Assembly (NCBI RefSeq): GCF_002188465.1 | Contig: NZ_NINW01000026.1 | Span: 1 to 64,000, forward strand | Direction of reading: 5' to 3' | Length of the DNA: 64,000 nucleotides | Source: Pigmentiphaga sp. NML080357 | GTDB lineage: Bacteria > Pseudomonadota > Gammaproteobacteria > Burkholderiales > Burkholderiaceae_B | Shown: positions 17,092-27,440 of the stretch, in pieces | How the letters are laid out: every line of letters begins with the position of its first letter | Position numbering within the stretch: the stretch's first letter is position 1 | Made by a program: the position numbers and the translations under genes | The notes under the pieces: generated by a model | Seen by the model: only the letters and a program-made list of their open reading frames with translations | Told to the model about the DNA's origin: nothing | Database searches by the model: none

Positions 17092-19997
17092 CCGGCGCCT
17101 CCCCTGGGAAGCTCGCCTTCGGCTTGCTGGATGACGCGGTGGCTGCGTATGGACTGGTGGGCCAGTGCGGTGAGTATCAGCATGGTGGCTCCGACGACCA
17201 GGCAGAACACGCCCAGGTCGAAAAGAAAGGCGCTGGGCAGGTGGATCTCGCCGATCAGCGGCGCATGCAGGTGCGCGCCGTGCGAGGTCAGGAAGGGGTA
17301 GCCGAACAGCCAGGCGCCCATGCCGGTCAGCACCGCGAACAAGAGGCCCAGGCCTATCCAGCGCTGGGGATGGAGCCGCATCTTGGATTCGACCCAGGCC
17401 GTGCCGCCCACCATGTATTGCAGGATGAAGGCTACCGACAGCGTCAGCCCGGCCACGAAGCCGCCGCCGGGCAGGTTGTGCCCGCGCAGGAACAGGAAGG
17501 CGGCGAACAGCGCGATGATGGGCAGGGAGAGGCGGATGATGACCGACGGCATCAGCATGTAGCCGACCGCCGGATCGTCGCCCGCGCGCGCCGCGGCGTC
17601 GGTCTTGCCCTGGTCGATCTGCTGGTGGGGCAGCGGGATGCTTTCCGGGGCCGGGCGGAAGCGCCGCAGCAGCGCGTACACCGTCAGCGCGACGATGCCC
17701 AGCACGGTAATCTCGCCCAGGGTGTCGAAGCCGCGGAAATCGACCAGCAGCACGTTGACGACGTTGGTGCCGCCCCCCTCGGTCAGCGCGCGTTCCAGAA
17801 AGTAGTTCGAGATGGTGTCCGGATAGGGGCGCGTCAGCACCGCATAGGCCAGCAGCGCCATGCCGGCGCCGCCCGCCACGGCGATCGTCAGGTCGCGCAC
17901 CCGGTGCATCCATGCCCTGGCCGGCACGCGTATGCCCAGTTCGGCGGGCTCCTTGCGGCGCGGCAGCCAGCGCAGGCCAAGCAGCAGCAGGATGGTGGTG
18001 ACCACTTCGACCAGCAACTGGGTCAGCGCCAGGTCGGGGGCCGAGAACCAGACGAAGGTGATGCAGGTGACCAGTCCCGCCCCGCCCATCATGATGAGCG
18101 AAGCCAGCCGGTGGTACTTGGCCTGGTAGGCCGTACCCACCGCGCAGGCGATGCCGATGAGCCACAGGATGGCGAACGCCGGGTCGATGGCCGAGGACTG
18201 CGCCGCGGGCAGCAGGACCGGCCGCCCGTAGAGGGTGAGGGCGGAGACCAGGATGGCGAAGGCCACGATGCCGAGCAGCTGCGGCTGCAGGCCGCGCGCG
18301 CCCAGGCTGTTGGTGAGCCGGTCCGCCAGCCAGGTGACGAAGCTCATGAAGCGCTCGAACGCCCGCTTGCCGTTGAGCTTGTAGAACAGCGGCAAGCGCT
18401 CGACCGTGCTCAGCCGCAGCGTCTTCTGCAGAATCATGTAGAGGGCGGTTCCGCCGAGCAGCGCCACCAGGCTCATCACCAGGGGCAGGTTGAAGCCGTG
18501 CCATATCGCCAGGCTGTAGCTGGGCACGTCGTCGCCCAGTATGGCCCGCACCGCGGAGGCCAGGAAGGGCGCGATGGTGTAGCCGGGAACCACGCCCACG
18601 GCCAGGCACAGGAAGGCCAGGACCTCGGCCGGGAAACGCATCCAGCGCGGCGCCTCGTGCGGCGTGCGCGGCAGGTCGTGCGGCGGCGGGCCGAAGAACA
18701 CGTCGTGCAGGAAACGCCAGGAATAGGCCACGCTGAAGGCGCCGGCCACGGTGGCGGCGATGGGCAGCGCGTGGCTCATGCCCACGGCGTTGCCCACCAC
18801 GACGGCCTCGGTGAAGAACATTTCCTTGGAAATGAAGCCGTTGAGCAGCGGCACTCCGGCCATGGCCGCGCCGGCCACCATGGCCAGCGTCGCGGTAATG
18901 GGCATGACCCGCGCCAGCCCGCTCAGGCGCCGGATGTCGCGCGTGCCGCATTCGTGGTCGATGATGCCGGCCGCCATGAACAGCGAGGCCTTGAAGGTCG
19001 CGTGGTTCATGATGTGGAAGACCGCGGCCACCAGCGCGAGCGGGCTGCCCAGCCCCAGCAGCAGCGTGATCAGGCCGAGGTGGCTGACGGTGGAATAGGC
19101 GAGCAGGCCCTTCAGGTCTTGCTGGAAAATGGCGGTGTACGCCCCCAGCAGCAGCGTGCAGAGTCCCGCGCCGCCGATGATCCAGAACCATTCCTCGGTG
19201 CCGGCCAGCACCGGCCAGAGCCGGGCGAGCAGGAACACGCCGGCCTTGACCATGGTGGCCGAGTGCAGGTAGGCCGACACCGGCGTGGGGGCTGCCATGG
19301 CGTGCGGCAGCCAGAAGTGGAATGGAAACTGTGCGCTCTTGGTGAGCGCGCCGAGGGCGATGAGCACCAGCGCGACGCTATAGACCGGATGCGTGCGGAT
19401 CAGGTCGCCGGAGGCGAGGATCGTTTCCAGGTCGTAGCTGCCGACGATGTGCCCCAGGAGGATGATGCCGGCGAACAGGCACAGGCCGCCGGCCGCCGTC
19501 ACGGTCAGCGCCATGCGCGCCCCGCGCCGGGCGTCGGGGCGGTGGTGCCAGTAGCCGATCAGCAGGAAGGAGACCAGACTGGTCAGTTCCCAGAACAGCG
19601 CCAGCTGGATCAGGTTCCCCGACAGCACGACTCCCAGCATGGAGCCCATGAAGGCGAGAAAGAAGGAAAAAAAACGCGGCACCGGGTCTTCCGGCGACAT
19701 GTAGTAGCGCGCATAGAGCACGACCAGGAGGCCGATGCCACTGACCATCAGGACGAATATCCATGCCAATCCGTCCATGCGCAGCACGAAGTCCAGCCCC
19801 AGGGACGACAGCCAGGGGATCTCGTAGCGGACGACCTTGCCATAGGAGACTTCGGGATAGAGCAGGGCGGCCTGTACTGTTCCCGCCAATGCGACCAAAC
19901 CGGCAAGCCAGGCTTCGCGGTTTCGCGCATTGGCGGGCAGCAAGGCCGCCAATACACTGCCGGCGAAAGGGAGCGCTAGAAGAATCAGCAGCGACAT
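17082..19997 (-). CDS. mrpA: Mrp/Pha cation antiporter fused subunit A/B (complex I NuoL-like)
   Basis: The protein has 971 residues. The first 500 or so are a NuoL-like antiporter module (SGIGLLVVLYARYYMSPED, FWELTSLVSFLLIGYW, FPFHFWLPHAMAAPTPVSAY). Then come the MrpA-specific middle, the NuoJ-like VVTTILLLLGLRWLPRR, and a C-terminal MrpB domain from about residue 830 (LPGGGFVAGLTLSVAFILQY). Fusion of A and B is typical of the six-gene group 2 operons (Pha of rhizobia). It is the first gene of the operon and begins 246 bases from the divergent ybiT gene. The complex exchanges cytoplasmic Na+ or K+ for external protons and supports alkali and salt tolerance; which cation is used cannot be told from sequence. 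Confidence 0.95.
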   Translation of the reverse strand: MSLLILLALPFAGSVLAALLPANARNREAWLAGLVALAGTVQAALLYPEVSYGKVVRYEIPWLSSLGLDFVLRMDGLAWIFVLMVSGIGLLVVLYARYYMSPEDPVPRFFSFFLAFMGSMLGVVLSGNLIQLALFWELTSLVSFLLIGYWHHRPDARRGARMALTVTAAGGLCLFAGIILLGHIVGSYDLETILASGDLIRTHPVYSVALVLIALGALTKSAQFPFHFWLPHAMAAPTPVSAYLHSATMVKAGVFLLARLWPVLAGTEEWFWIIGGAGLCTLLLGAYTAIFQQDLKGLLAYSTVSHLGLITLLLGLGSPLALVAAVFHIMNHATFKASLFMAAGIIDHECGTRDIRRLSGLARVMPITATLAMVAGAAMAGVPLLNGFISKEMFFTEAVVVGNAVGMSHALPIAATVAGAFSVAYSWRFLHDVFFGPPPHDLPRTPHEAPRWMRFPAEVLAFLCLAVGVVPGYTIAPFLASAVRAILGDDVPSYSLAIWHGFNLPLVMSLVALLGGTALYMILQKTLRLSTVERLPLFYKLNGKRAFERFMSFVTWLADRLTNSLGARGLQPQLLGIVAFAILVSALTLYGRPVLLPAAQSSAIDPAFAILWLIGIACAVGTAYQAKYHRLASLIMMGGAGLVTCITFVWFSAPDLALTQLLVEVVTTILLLLGLRWLPRRKEPAELGIRVPARAWMHRVRDLTIAVAGGAGMALLAYAVLTRPYPDTISNYFLERALTEGGGTNVVNVLLVDFRGFDTLGEITVLGIVALTVYALLRRFRPAPESIPLPHQQIDQGKTDAAARAGDDPAVGYMLMPSVIIRLSLPIIALFAAFLFLRGHNLPGGGFVAGLTLSVAFILQYMVGGTAWVESKMRLHPQRWIGLGLLFAVLTGMGAWLFGYPFLTSHGAHLHAPLIGEIHLPSAFLFDLGVFCLVVGATMLILTALAHQSIRSHRVIQQAEGELPRGGAGWN

Positions 19998-20021
19998 AAG
20001 GGGCGGTCACTCTCTCTTATT

Positions 20022-20050
20022 GATATAGGTATGAACAGGGGTAACGCTAA
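20022..20050 (-). promoter_or_regulatory. Candidate promoter of the mrp operon
   Basis: On the minus strand TTAGCG (20050-20045) and TATATC (20027-20022) are separated by 17 bases. The -10 is a four-of-six match and the -35 is weak. The predicted start of transcription is about 15-20 bases upstream of the mrpA ATG. Support rests only on hexamer similarity and position. Confidence 0.3.
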
Positions 20051-20157
20051 GCGAGCAAAAGAATGGTAACAAACCGATGGCCGAGTTCCGGGCCGCGGCT
20101 GGGCCTGCCGAGTACCTGGCCCCGATTGTGTAAATGCCCGGGTCAACCCCAATAATG

Positions 20158-20174
20158 CCTGTTACACTAACAGG
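20158..20174 (+). promoter_or_regulatory. Perfect 6-5-6 inverted repeat upstream of ybiT
   Basis: CCTGTT, five bases (ACACT), AACAGG forms a perfect inverted repeat 70 bases upstream of the ybiT start, between the divergent mrp and ybiT genes. There is no T-run after it, so it is more likely an operator or leader hairpin than a terminator. No matching regulator is encoded next to it. Confidence 0.35.
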
Positions 20175-20243
20175 TTGATCTTTGCGCTTTGCCGCGCGTT
20201 GCGCCCAGCGCTTTCTTTCGTTCCTTGCGAGTCTTTTGCCGTC

Positions 20244-21845
<1,602 letters not shown>

Positions 21846-22078
21846 TCCGCGAGGCGGCACGAAGATTGCTTTGTCTGCTTCGAGACCGGTGGGCCTTCTC
21901 CCGCTGCAAGGAAGAAAAGACGATGCCGATATCTTTGCCTATCGCCATGATCGCCGTGCCGGCCGCCCTTTCCGGCCGGCCTGCGGGACAGGTGGCCATG
22001 CCGCAATGCGGTGCGGTCCGCGGACGTCCGCCCAGGATGAGGGCAGGCCATCCACGTCATCGAGACGCGGCCTGACCC

Positions 22079-23008
22079 ATGCGGATCAAGGTCCTGCTCT
22101 TCGGTTCCCCGGGGCATGGCAGTTTCAACCTGTGCGGCCTGGCCGGCGTGGAAGCGGCCCGCCGCGCGGGGCAGCAGGTCGAGTTGATCTGGATCGAATC
22201 TGCCGGGCCGGCGATCCGTGCCGCGCGCCTGATCGACATCTGCCATCGGGGCGCGGATCTCATCATCGCCTATGGCAGCTCGGGTGATTATCCGGTCGCC
22301 ATGGCAGCCGAGCGCTTCCCCCATATCCATTTTGTGGTTGTGCAAGGCACGCATGTGTCCGAGAACACGGCGGTCTACGGCGTGCGGCAGGAGCAGTCGG
22401 CGTTCCTGGCCGGGGTGCTGGCGGCGGCCGAGACCCGCACCGGCGGCCTGGGGCATCTGGCGGGGGTCAAGAGCGACGCCGCCCTGCGCGCCCGCGCGGC
22501 CTATGTGGACGGCGTCACGCGCCAGGCGCCCGGCATGGGCATGATGACTTCGTTCTGCGGTAGCGCCGACGACGCGGAGCTTGCCTTCGATACGTGCGAG
22601 GCCATGGCCAAGCGCGGCGTGGACATCGTCTTCGCAGCCATCGAGGGCGGCCGCCCTGGCGCGGTGCGGGCATGCCAGAAGTTCCGGCTGCGGCAGATCG
22701 GCGCCATTCTGGACTGGACCGAGACCGATCCCAGGCTCTTCCTGGGATCGGCCATCTCGGACAGCGGGCGCTGTATCGCGGCGGCCATCAAGGATTACGC
22801 CAGCGGGGATGTCCGTTTCGGCACGAGCACCTTCTTCGGGGTGGAGCGCCCCGAATATGTCAGGGTGGCGCTGAGTCCGACCGTGGGGCAACCGGCACGG
22901 CAGGCCATCGACGAATGGAGCCAGGCCCTGGCGCGAGGCGAAGTCGTCTTGAGCGAGGACTACACCGGCCGCGAGTTCGAGCTGAGCGGCCTCTTGAGCC
23001 GGCTCTAG
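22079..23008 (+). CDS. BMP/PnrA-family substrate-binding-like protein without signal peptide
   Basis: The protein has 309 residues with the fold pattern of Med/BMP lipoproteins, which bind nucleosides for ABC transporters. The conserved stretches are GHGSFNLCGLAGVE, DLIIAYGSSGDYPVA, HVSENTAVYGVRQEQSAFLAGVLAA, GVDIVFAAIEGG and a C-terminal SGDVRFGTSTFFGV. It starts directly with the first beta strand (MRIKVLLFGSPG), so no signal peptide or lipobox is visible. Either the true start is mis-placed or the protein is cytoplasmic. No transporter genes are adjacent; purT lies convergent 13 bases away. The 233 bases before it hold no recognisable gene apart from a 50-codon frame at 21923. Confidence 0.78.
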   Translation: MRIKVLLFGSPGHGSFNLCGLAGVEAARRAGQQVELIWIESAGPAIRAARLIDICHRGADLIIAYGSSGDYPVAMAAERFPHIHFVVVQGTHVSENTAVYGVRQEQSAFLAGVLAAAETRTGGLGHLAGVKSDAALRARAAYVDGVTRQAPGMGMMTSFCGSADDAELAFDTCEAMAKRGVDIVFAAIEGGRPGAVRACQKFRLRQIGAILDWTETDPRLFLGSAISDSGRCIAAAIKDYASGDVRFGTSTFFGVERPEYVRVALSPTVGQPARQAIDEWSQALARGEVVLSEDYTGREFELSGLLSRL

Positions 23009-23021
23009 CCGTGCCGCCAGC

Positions 23022-24239
23022 CTAGGCCGCGCGCGGCTTGACCCGGGACGATGCCCGCTTCGCCTTGGCGCGCGCCTCGTCCACGCTGCCGGCGGTAGCC
23101 AGCGCCACGCCCATGCGGCGCTTGACGAAGGATTCCGGCTTGCCGAAAAGACGAAGGTCGGTGCCCGGCTCGGCCAGGGCCTGGGCAACGCCTTCGAACA
23201 CCACCGCGCCGGCCTCGATGCCGCCGTAGATCACGCTGCTGGCGCCGGGCTGGCGCAGCGCGGTATCGACCGGCAGGCCCAGGAACGCCCGCGCATGCAA
23301 TTCGAATTCGTTCTGCGCTTGTGTGATCATCGTCACCATGCCCGTATCGTGCGGCCGGGGGCTGACTTCGGAAAACCAGACCTCGTCCCCCGCCACGAAA
23401 AGTTCGACGCCGAATATGCCGTAGCCGCCCAGTTCGCCGGTAACCTTGCGCGCAATCTCGTGGGCTCGTTCCAGCGCCTTGGGAGCCATGGGGTGGGGCT
23501 GCCAGCTTTCGACGTAGTCGCCATCCACCTGTACGTGCCCGATGGGTTCGCAGAAGTCGGTGCGGTCCCGCCCGTCGGCGCCGCGCGAGCGCACGGTCAG
23601 CAGCGTGATCTCGTAGTCGAAGCGCACGAAGCCTTCGACGATGATGCGGCCGGCGCCGACGCGGCCGCCTTCTTGTGCGTAGCGCCAGGCGCGCTCTACG
23701 TCCTGCGGGCCATCGAGCCTGGATTGCCCCTTGCCGGAGGAGGACATGACGGGCTTGACGATGCACGGGTAGCCGATGTGTTCATCGATGGCGGCGCGCA
23801 GCTCATCCAGGGTCGAGGCGAAGCGATAGGGCGAGGTCGGCAGGCCCAGGGTCTCCGCCGCCAGTCGCCGTATGCCCTCGCGATTCATGGTCAACTGCGC
23901 GGCGCGGGCCGTGGGCGTGACGCGCGCCACGCCGGCCGCCTCGAGCTCCACCAGCAGATCGGTGGCGATGGCTTCGATTTCCGGCACGATGATGTGAGGT
24001 TTTTCCGCCTCGATCACTGCCTTGAGCGCATCCCGGTCCGTCATGGCCACCGTGCGGGACCGGTGGGCGACCTGTTGCCCGGGCGCGTCGGCATAGCGGT
24101 CGACGGCGACGACCTCGACGCCCAGGCGCTGCAAGGCCACGATGACTTCCTTGCCGAGTTCGCCGGCGCCCAGCAGCATGACGCGTGTGGCGGCGGGGGT
24201 GAGAGGGGTGCCCAGGGGAAGGAAGGGGGAGGCGGTCAT
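23022..24239 (-). CDS. purT: Formate-dependent phosphoribosylglycinamide formyltransferase PurT
   Basis: The protein has 405 residues. This ATP-grasp enzyme makes formyl-GAR from GAR, formate and ATP in purine synthesis. The N-terminal nucleotide-binding start is [14 protein letters not shown]. It is followed by [19 protein letters not shown], the ATP-grasp loop [12 protein letters not shown], and [20 protein letters not shown] with metal-ligand acidic residues around [19 protein letters not shown]. The length is typical. It is apparently monocistronic. Downstream it converges on the BMP-like gene; upstream lies a dispersed repeat. Confidence 0.95.
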   Translation of the reverse strand: MTASPFLPLGTPLTPAATRVMLLGAGELGKEVIVALQRLGVEVVAVDRYADAPGQQVAHRSRTVAMTDRDALKAVIEAEKPHIIVPEIEAIATDLLVELEAAGVARVTPTARAAQLTMNREGIRRLAAETLGLPTSPYRFASTLDELRAAIDEHIGYPCIVKPVMSSSGKGQSRLDGPQDVERAWRYAQEGGRVGAGRIIVEGFVRFDYEITLLTVRSRGADGRDRTDFCEPIGHVQVDGDYVESWQPHPMAPKALERAHEIARKVTGELGGYGIFGVELFVAGDEVWFSEVSPRPHDTGMVTMITQAQNEFELHARAFLGLPVDTALRQPGASSVIYGGIEAGAVVFEGVAQALAEPGTDLRLFGKPESFVKRRMGVALATAGSVDEARAKAKRASSRVKPRAA

Positions 24240-24255
24240 CGCATTCAGTCAAAAG

Positions 24256-24330
24256 GTGTCCCCCCTGCGCGCTTGCGCGCCCCCCAGGGCGGCACTGGCG
24301 GACCGGCAAAGCCGGATCCGCTATGTCCTG
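24256..24330 (-). repeat. Copy of the window's GC-rich intergenic repeat
   Basis: Read on the minus strand it contains GCGGATCCGGCTTTGCCGG, then TCCGCCAGTGCCGCCC, a G-run and GCGCGCAAGCGCGC. The same order is found in the copies at 44171-44490, with GGCGGACCGGCAAAGCCG (plus strand) identical between this copy and the one at 44220. Two self-complementary segments (CCGGCTTTGCCGG and GCGCGCAAGCGCGC) can form hairpins. It lies between purT and the marR gene. Confidence 0.7.
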
Positions 24331-24450
24331 GGTCGGGGGGAGGGGTTATCCGTTGGGAGGCACGTTGCCGGAGAGACGGAAATATAGCGCGAAGCGGCGG
24401 ACCCTGTCCGCGCTGTGCTCTGGGCGGCGCGGGATTGAGCGTGAACCGTT

Positions 24451-24954
24451 CTACCGGCCGCCCGCGATCTTGCGCAGCAGTTCGAACAGCAGAAGCTGCT
24501 CGCCGGCGGTCAGGACCGACAGGGCCTCGGCTTCCATGGTCAGGGATAGCGCATGGGCCTCGTCGGCCAGGCGGCGGCCTTCCTCGGTCAGTTCCACGTG
24601 CTGCTCGCGCCGGTCTTCGTTGCTGCGCACCCGGCGCAGGAGGCCGCGTTCCTGCAGCCGCGTCAGGATCACGACGAGGTTGGGCGCGGGCGTGTCCAGT
24701 GCCAGGCAGAGCTTCTTCTGGGTCACCCGCTGGTTGGTCGACAGCAGCGCCAGGATGGAGAATTCGACCGGACGCAGCTTCAGTCCGTTCATGTGGGCGG
24801 AAAATGCCTTGCGCAGCCTGGCATCGGCCAGCGAGGTCATGAATCCGAGCAGGTGGTCGAGCGCGCGGCGGTCCAGGCCGCCCTTGGCGGCCCGCGAAGT
24901 GCCGTCGCGAGGGTGCCGAGCGGCGCCGTCCCGCGGCAGCTCAGGCGCACTCAT
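24451..24954 (-). CDS. MarR-family transcriptional regulator of the aryl-propanoid operon
   Basis: The protein has 167 residues with a winged helix of MarR type: LKLRPVEFSILALLSTNQ, the recognition region APNLVVILTRLQERGLLRR, and the wing DRREQHVELTEEGRRL. The ATG at 24954 lies 14 bases inside the end of the acyl-CoA dehydrogenase gene, so it is the last gene of the operon it probably controls. MarR-family repressors that respond to hydroxycinnamoyl-CoA esters (for example CouR and FerR) control comparable clusters in other Proteobacteria. The candidate operator is the palindrome at 35452-35474 upstream of the first gene. The inducer is inferred. Confidence 0.88.
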   Translation of the reverse strand: MSAPELPRDGAARHPRDGTSRAAKGGLDRRALDHLLGFMTSLADARLRKAFSAHMNGLKLRPVEFSILALLSTNQRVTQKKLCLALDTPAPNLVVILTRLQERGLLRRVRSNEDRREQHVELTEEGRRLADEAHALSLTMEAEALSVLTAGEQLLLFELLRKIAGGR

Positions 24955-26683
24955 CGAGTTCGGGCAGCGCATGCCGCGCGCTCCGTATGCGGTGTTCGAC
25001 ATAGCCGATCCCGGGCAGTACCACGTCATAGAAGTAGCGGGCCGTCGCCGCTTTGGACCGCAAGGCCTCGCCGTCTTCACGCGCGAGCGCCAGCACCCGC
25101 AGCCACCACCGGGCCAGGCAGAGCAGGGCGGTTGCGTGCAGGAAATCGTCGGCCGCGCGGTACGGATAGCCGGGGTCGGCGGCGGCATCACGCAGGATGT
25201 CCGTCAGCAGCCGGCGCTGTCCCGCCACGGCGGCAAGCAGCGTGTCTGCCTGCGCCAGCCCGTCCCCGTCTTCCCGCGCCGCGGCTTCCAGGTCGTCGAG
25301 CAGGCGGCCGTAGGCCGCGCCGCCGTCGGCCACGACTTTGCGCACCAGCAGGTCCACGGCCTGGATTTCGTTCGTTCCTTCGTAGATCGGCGGGATACGG
25401 CTGTCGCGCAAGGCCTGGGCGGCACCCGTTTCTTCGATGTAACCATGCCCGCCGAAGACCTGGAGCGCGCGATCGGCCACCTCGAAGCCGGCGCGCGTGC
25501 CCCAGGCCTTGACCACGGGCGTCAGCAGCGCGAGCAGTTCGTGGGCGCGGCTGCGCTCGCCGTCTTCGGCCGAGTACTCGGACAGATCCAGCAGATGCGC
25601 CGTCCAATAGGCGAGCATGCGCAGGCCCTCGACCGTGCAGCGCTGGGCGGCCAGGCTGGCGTGCACCGCGGCGTGGCGGGCGATCGGGACCGGGCCTTCG
25701 GCGACTCCTGTGCCCGGCGCGGCGCGCCCCTGGCGGCGTTCGAGGGCATAGCGCAGCGCGTGCTTGTAGGCGGCTTCACCGTGCGCCACGCCTTGCAGGC
25801 CCACGCCCAGCCGTGCGGCATTCATCATCACGAACATGGCGGCGAGCCCCTTGCACGGTTCGCCGAGCAGCCACGCGCGCGCGCCCTCGAAGCGCATCGA
25901 GCAGGTCGCGCTGCCCCGTATGCCGAGCTTGCTCTCGATGCCGTCGCAGAAGACGGCGTTGCGTTCCCCGGTATCGGGCAGGATCTTGGGCACGAGGAAG
26001 AGCGACAGGCCGCGGGCGCCGCCGGGCCCGCCGGGGTGTCGTGCGAGCACGAGGTGAACGATGTTGTCGGTCAGGTCGTGTTCGCCGCCCGAGATGAAGA
26101 TCTTGCTGCCGTCGATGGCGTACTCGTCGCCGCGCTGGACGGCGCGCGTGCGGATGTTCCCCAGGTCGGAGCCGGCCTGGGGTTCCGTCAGGCACATGGT
26201 GCACAGCCATTCGCCGCTGACGAGGCGGGGCAGGTAGAGGGCCTTGAGGGCGTCGCTGCCGTGGGCCAGCACGCAGGCGTAGGCGCCGTGCAGGATGCCC
26301 GGATACATGGTCCAGGCGTGATTGGCGGAGGCCAGCATCTCCTGAACCGCGGCGTCGAGCGCGTGCGGCAGCCCCTGGCCGCCCCATTCGGGGTCGCACG
26401 CCATGGATGGCCAGCCCGCCTCGACGTAGGCGCGGTAGGCCGCGGCGAAGCCGGCAGGCGTGGCGACCGAGCCGCCGGCATAGGTGCAGCCTTCCCGGTC
26501 GCCGGAGGCGTTGAGCGGCGCCAGCACTTCGGCGGCGAAACGCCCGGCTTCCTCGAGCACCTGGCGGGCGGTCTGGACGTCGTGCTCGCAGAGGCTCGGC
26601 ATGGCGGCCCAGGCGGCGGGCGCGCGCAACACCTGTTCGAGCACGAAGCGCATGTCGTCGAGCGGGGGATGGTAGCGGCGCAT
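24941..26683 (-). CDS. Acyl-CoA dehydrogenase, large (C-terminally extended) type
   Basis: The protein has 580 residues, about 200 longer than classical acyl-CoA dehydrogenases. Features are ACDPEWGGQGLP, the FAD-binding LCTMCLTEPQAGSDLG, SGGEHDLTDNIVHLVLAR, and QVFGGHGYIEETGAAQALRDSRI near residue 430. A helical C-terminal extension follows, as in the FadE5/DmdC-type subfamily. It would introduce an alpha-beta double bond in an acyl-CoA, fitting saturated side chains such as dihydrocinnamoyl-CoA. It starts 11 bases after livF ends. The substrate is inferred from the operon. Confidence 0.9.
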   Translation of the reverse strand: MRRYHPPLDDMRFVLEQVLRAPAAWAAMPSLCEHDVQTARQVLEEAGRFAAEVLAPLNASGDREGCTYAGGSVATPAGFAAAYRAYVEAGWPSMACDPEWGGQGLPHALDAAVQEMLASANHAWTMYPGILHGAYACVLAHGSDALKALYLPRLVSGEWLCTMCLTEPQAGSDLGNIRTRAVQRGDEYAIDGSKIFISGGEHDLTDNIVHLVLARHPGGPGGARGLSLFLVPKILPDTGERNAVFCDGIESKLGIRGSATCSMRFEGARAWLLGEPCKGLAAMFVMMNAARLGVGLQGVAHGEAAYKHALRYALERRQGRAAPGTGVAEGPVPIARHAAVHASLAAQRCTVEGLRMLAYWTAHLLDLSEYSAEDGERSRAHELLALLTPVVKAWGTRAGFEVADRALQVFGGHGYIEETGAAQALRDSRIPPIYEGTNEIQAVDLLVRKVVADGGAAYGRLLDDLEAAAREDGDGLAQADTLLAAVAGQRRLLTDILRDAAADPGYPYRAADDFLHATALLCLARWWLRVLALAREDGEALRSKAATARYFYDVVLPGIGYVEHRIRSARHALPELDECA

Positions 26684-26694
26684 GGCGATTTTCC

Positions 26695-27429
26695 TCAGGC
26701 GGCCGCCGGGGCGGCGCCCAGGTAGCTGTCCACCACACGGCTGTCGCCCGCCAGATCGCGGGCCGGACCATGGAGCGAGATCTCGCCCATTTCCAGGACA
26801 TAGCCATAGTCGGCCACCTCGAGCGCCGCTCGCGCGTTCTGCTCGACCAGCAGGATGGTGACGCCGGTGCTGCGCAGCCGTTCGATCACCTCGAACACTT
26901 CGGCGACGATGCGCGGCGCCAGGCCCAGGCTGGGTTCATCCAGCATCAGGAGAGCGGGGCGGCTCATCAGCGCGCGTCCCACCGCCAGCATCTGCCGCTC
27001 GCCGCCCGACAGGGTGCCGGCCAACTGGCGGCGGCGTTCGTGCAGGCGCCCGAACATGGCATAGATCTCGTCCAGCGTTCGCATGCATTCGCGGTTGCGC
27101 AGCCGCACCTGGCGGAAGGCGCCAAGCACGAGGTTGTCCTCCACCGTCATGCTGGAGAACAGCTCGCGTTTCTCCGGCACCAGGGACATGCCCAGCATGG
27201 CGCGATCCTCCAGGCGCATGTGGGAGATGTCCCGGCCGTCGTAGCGAATGGCGCCTCGCCCGGCGACGGCGCCGATCAAGGTGTTGAGCAAGGTCGACTT
27301 GCCCGCGCCGTTCGGGCCGATCACGGTGACCACCGAGCCGCGCGCGGCGCGCAGGTCGATGCCGCGCAGGACTTCGGCCCTGCCGTAGCCCGCGTGCAGG
27401 CCCGAGACGTCCAGCAATGCCTGGTTCAT
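26695..27429 (-). CDS. livF: Branched-chain/aromatic acid ABC transporter ATPase (LivF type)
   Basis: The protein has 244 residues with Walker A GPNGAGKST, Q-loop LVPEKRELF, signature LSGGERQML, Walker B LLMLDEPSLGL and switch histidine replaced by the LivF-typical VEQN. LivF proteins form the second ATPase of hydrophobic-amino-acid-type transporters (HAAT), which also carry aromatic acids. The ATG at 27429 is preferred for its GGAG site; an ATG four codons upstream (27441) overlaps the stop of the livMG gene. Confidence 0.93.
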   Translation of the reverse strand: MNQALLDVSGLHAGYGRAEVLRGIDLRAARGSVVTVIGPNGAGKSTLLNTLIGAVAGRGAIRYDGRDISHMRLEDRAMLGMSLVPEKRELFSSMTVEDNLVLGAFRQVRLRNRECMRTLDEIYAMFGRLHERRRQLAGTLSGGERQMLAVGRALMSRPALLMLDEPSLGLAPRIVAEVFEVIERLRSTGVTILLVEQNARAALEVADYGYVLEMGEISLHGPARDLAGDSRVVDSYLGAAPAAA

Positions 27430-27440
27430 GCGTCGCTCCA

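Noticed and set aside
17124-19979. Plus-strand open frame of about 950 codons opposite mrpA
   Set aside because: Its composition is dominated by Gln, Arg, His, Asp, the usual antisense shadow of a hydrophobic membrane protein in GC-rich DNA. It has no domain or ribosome site, while mrpA on the other strand matches its family throughout.
21923-22075. 50-codon frame with AAGGAAG in front, between ybiT and the BMP-like gene
   Set aside because: The product is Arg/Pro-rich with no family or clear signal peptide and contains hairpin-forming GC repeats; not enough support for a gene.
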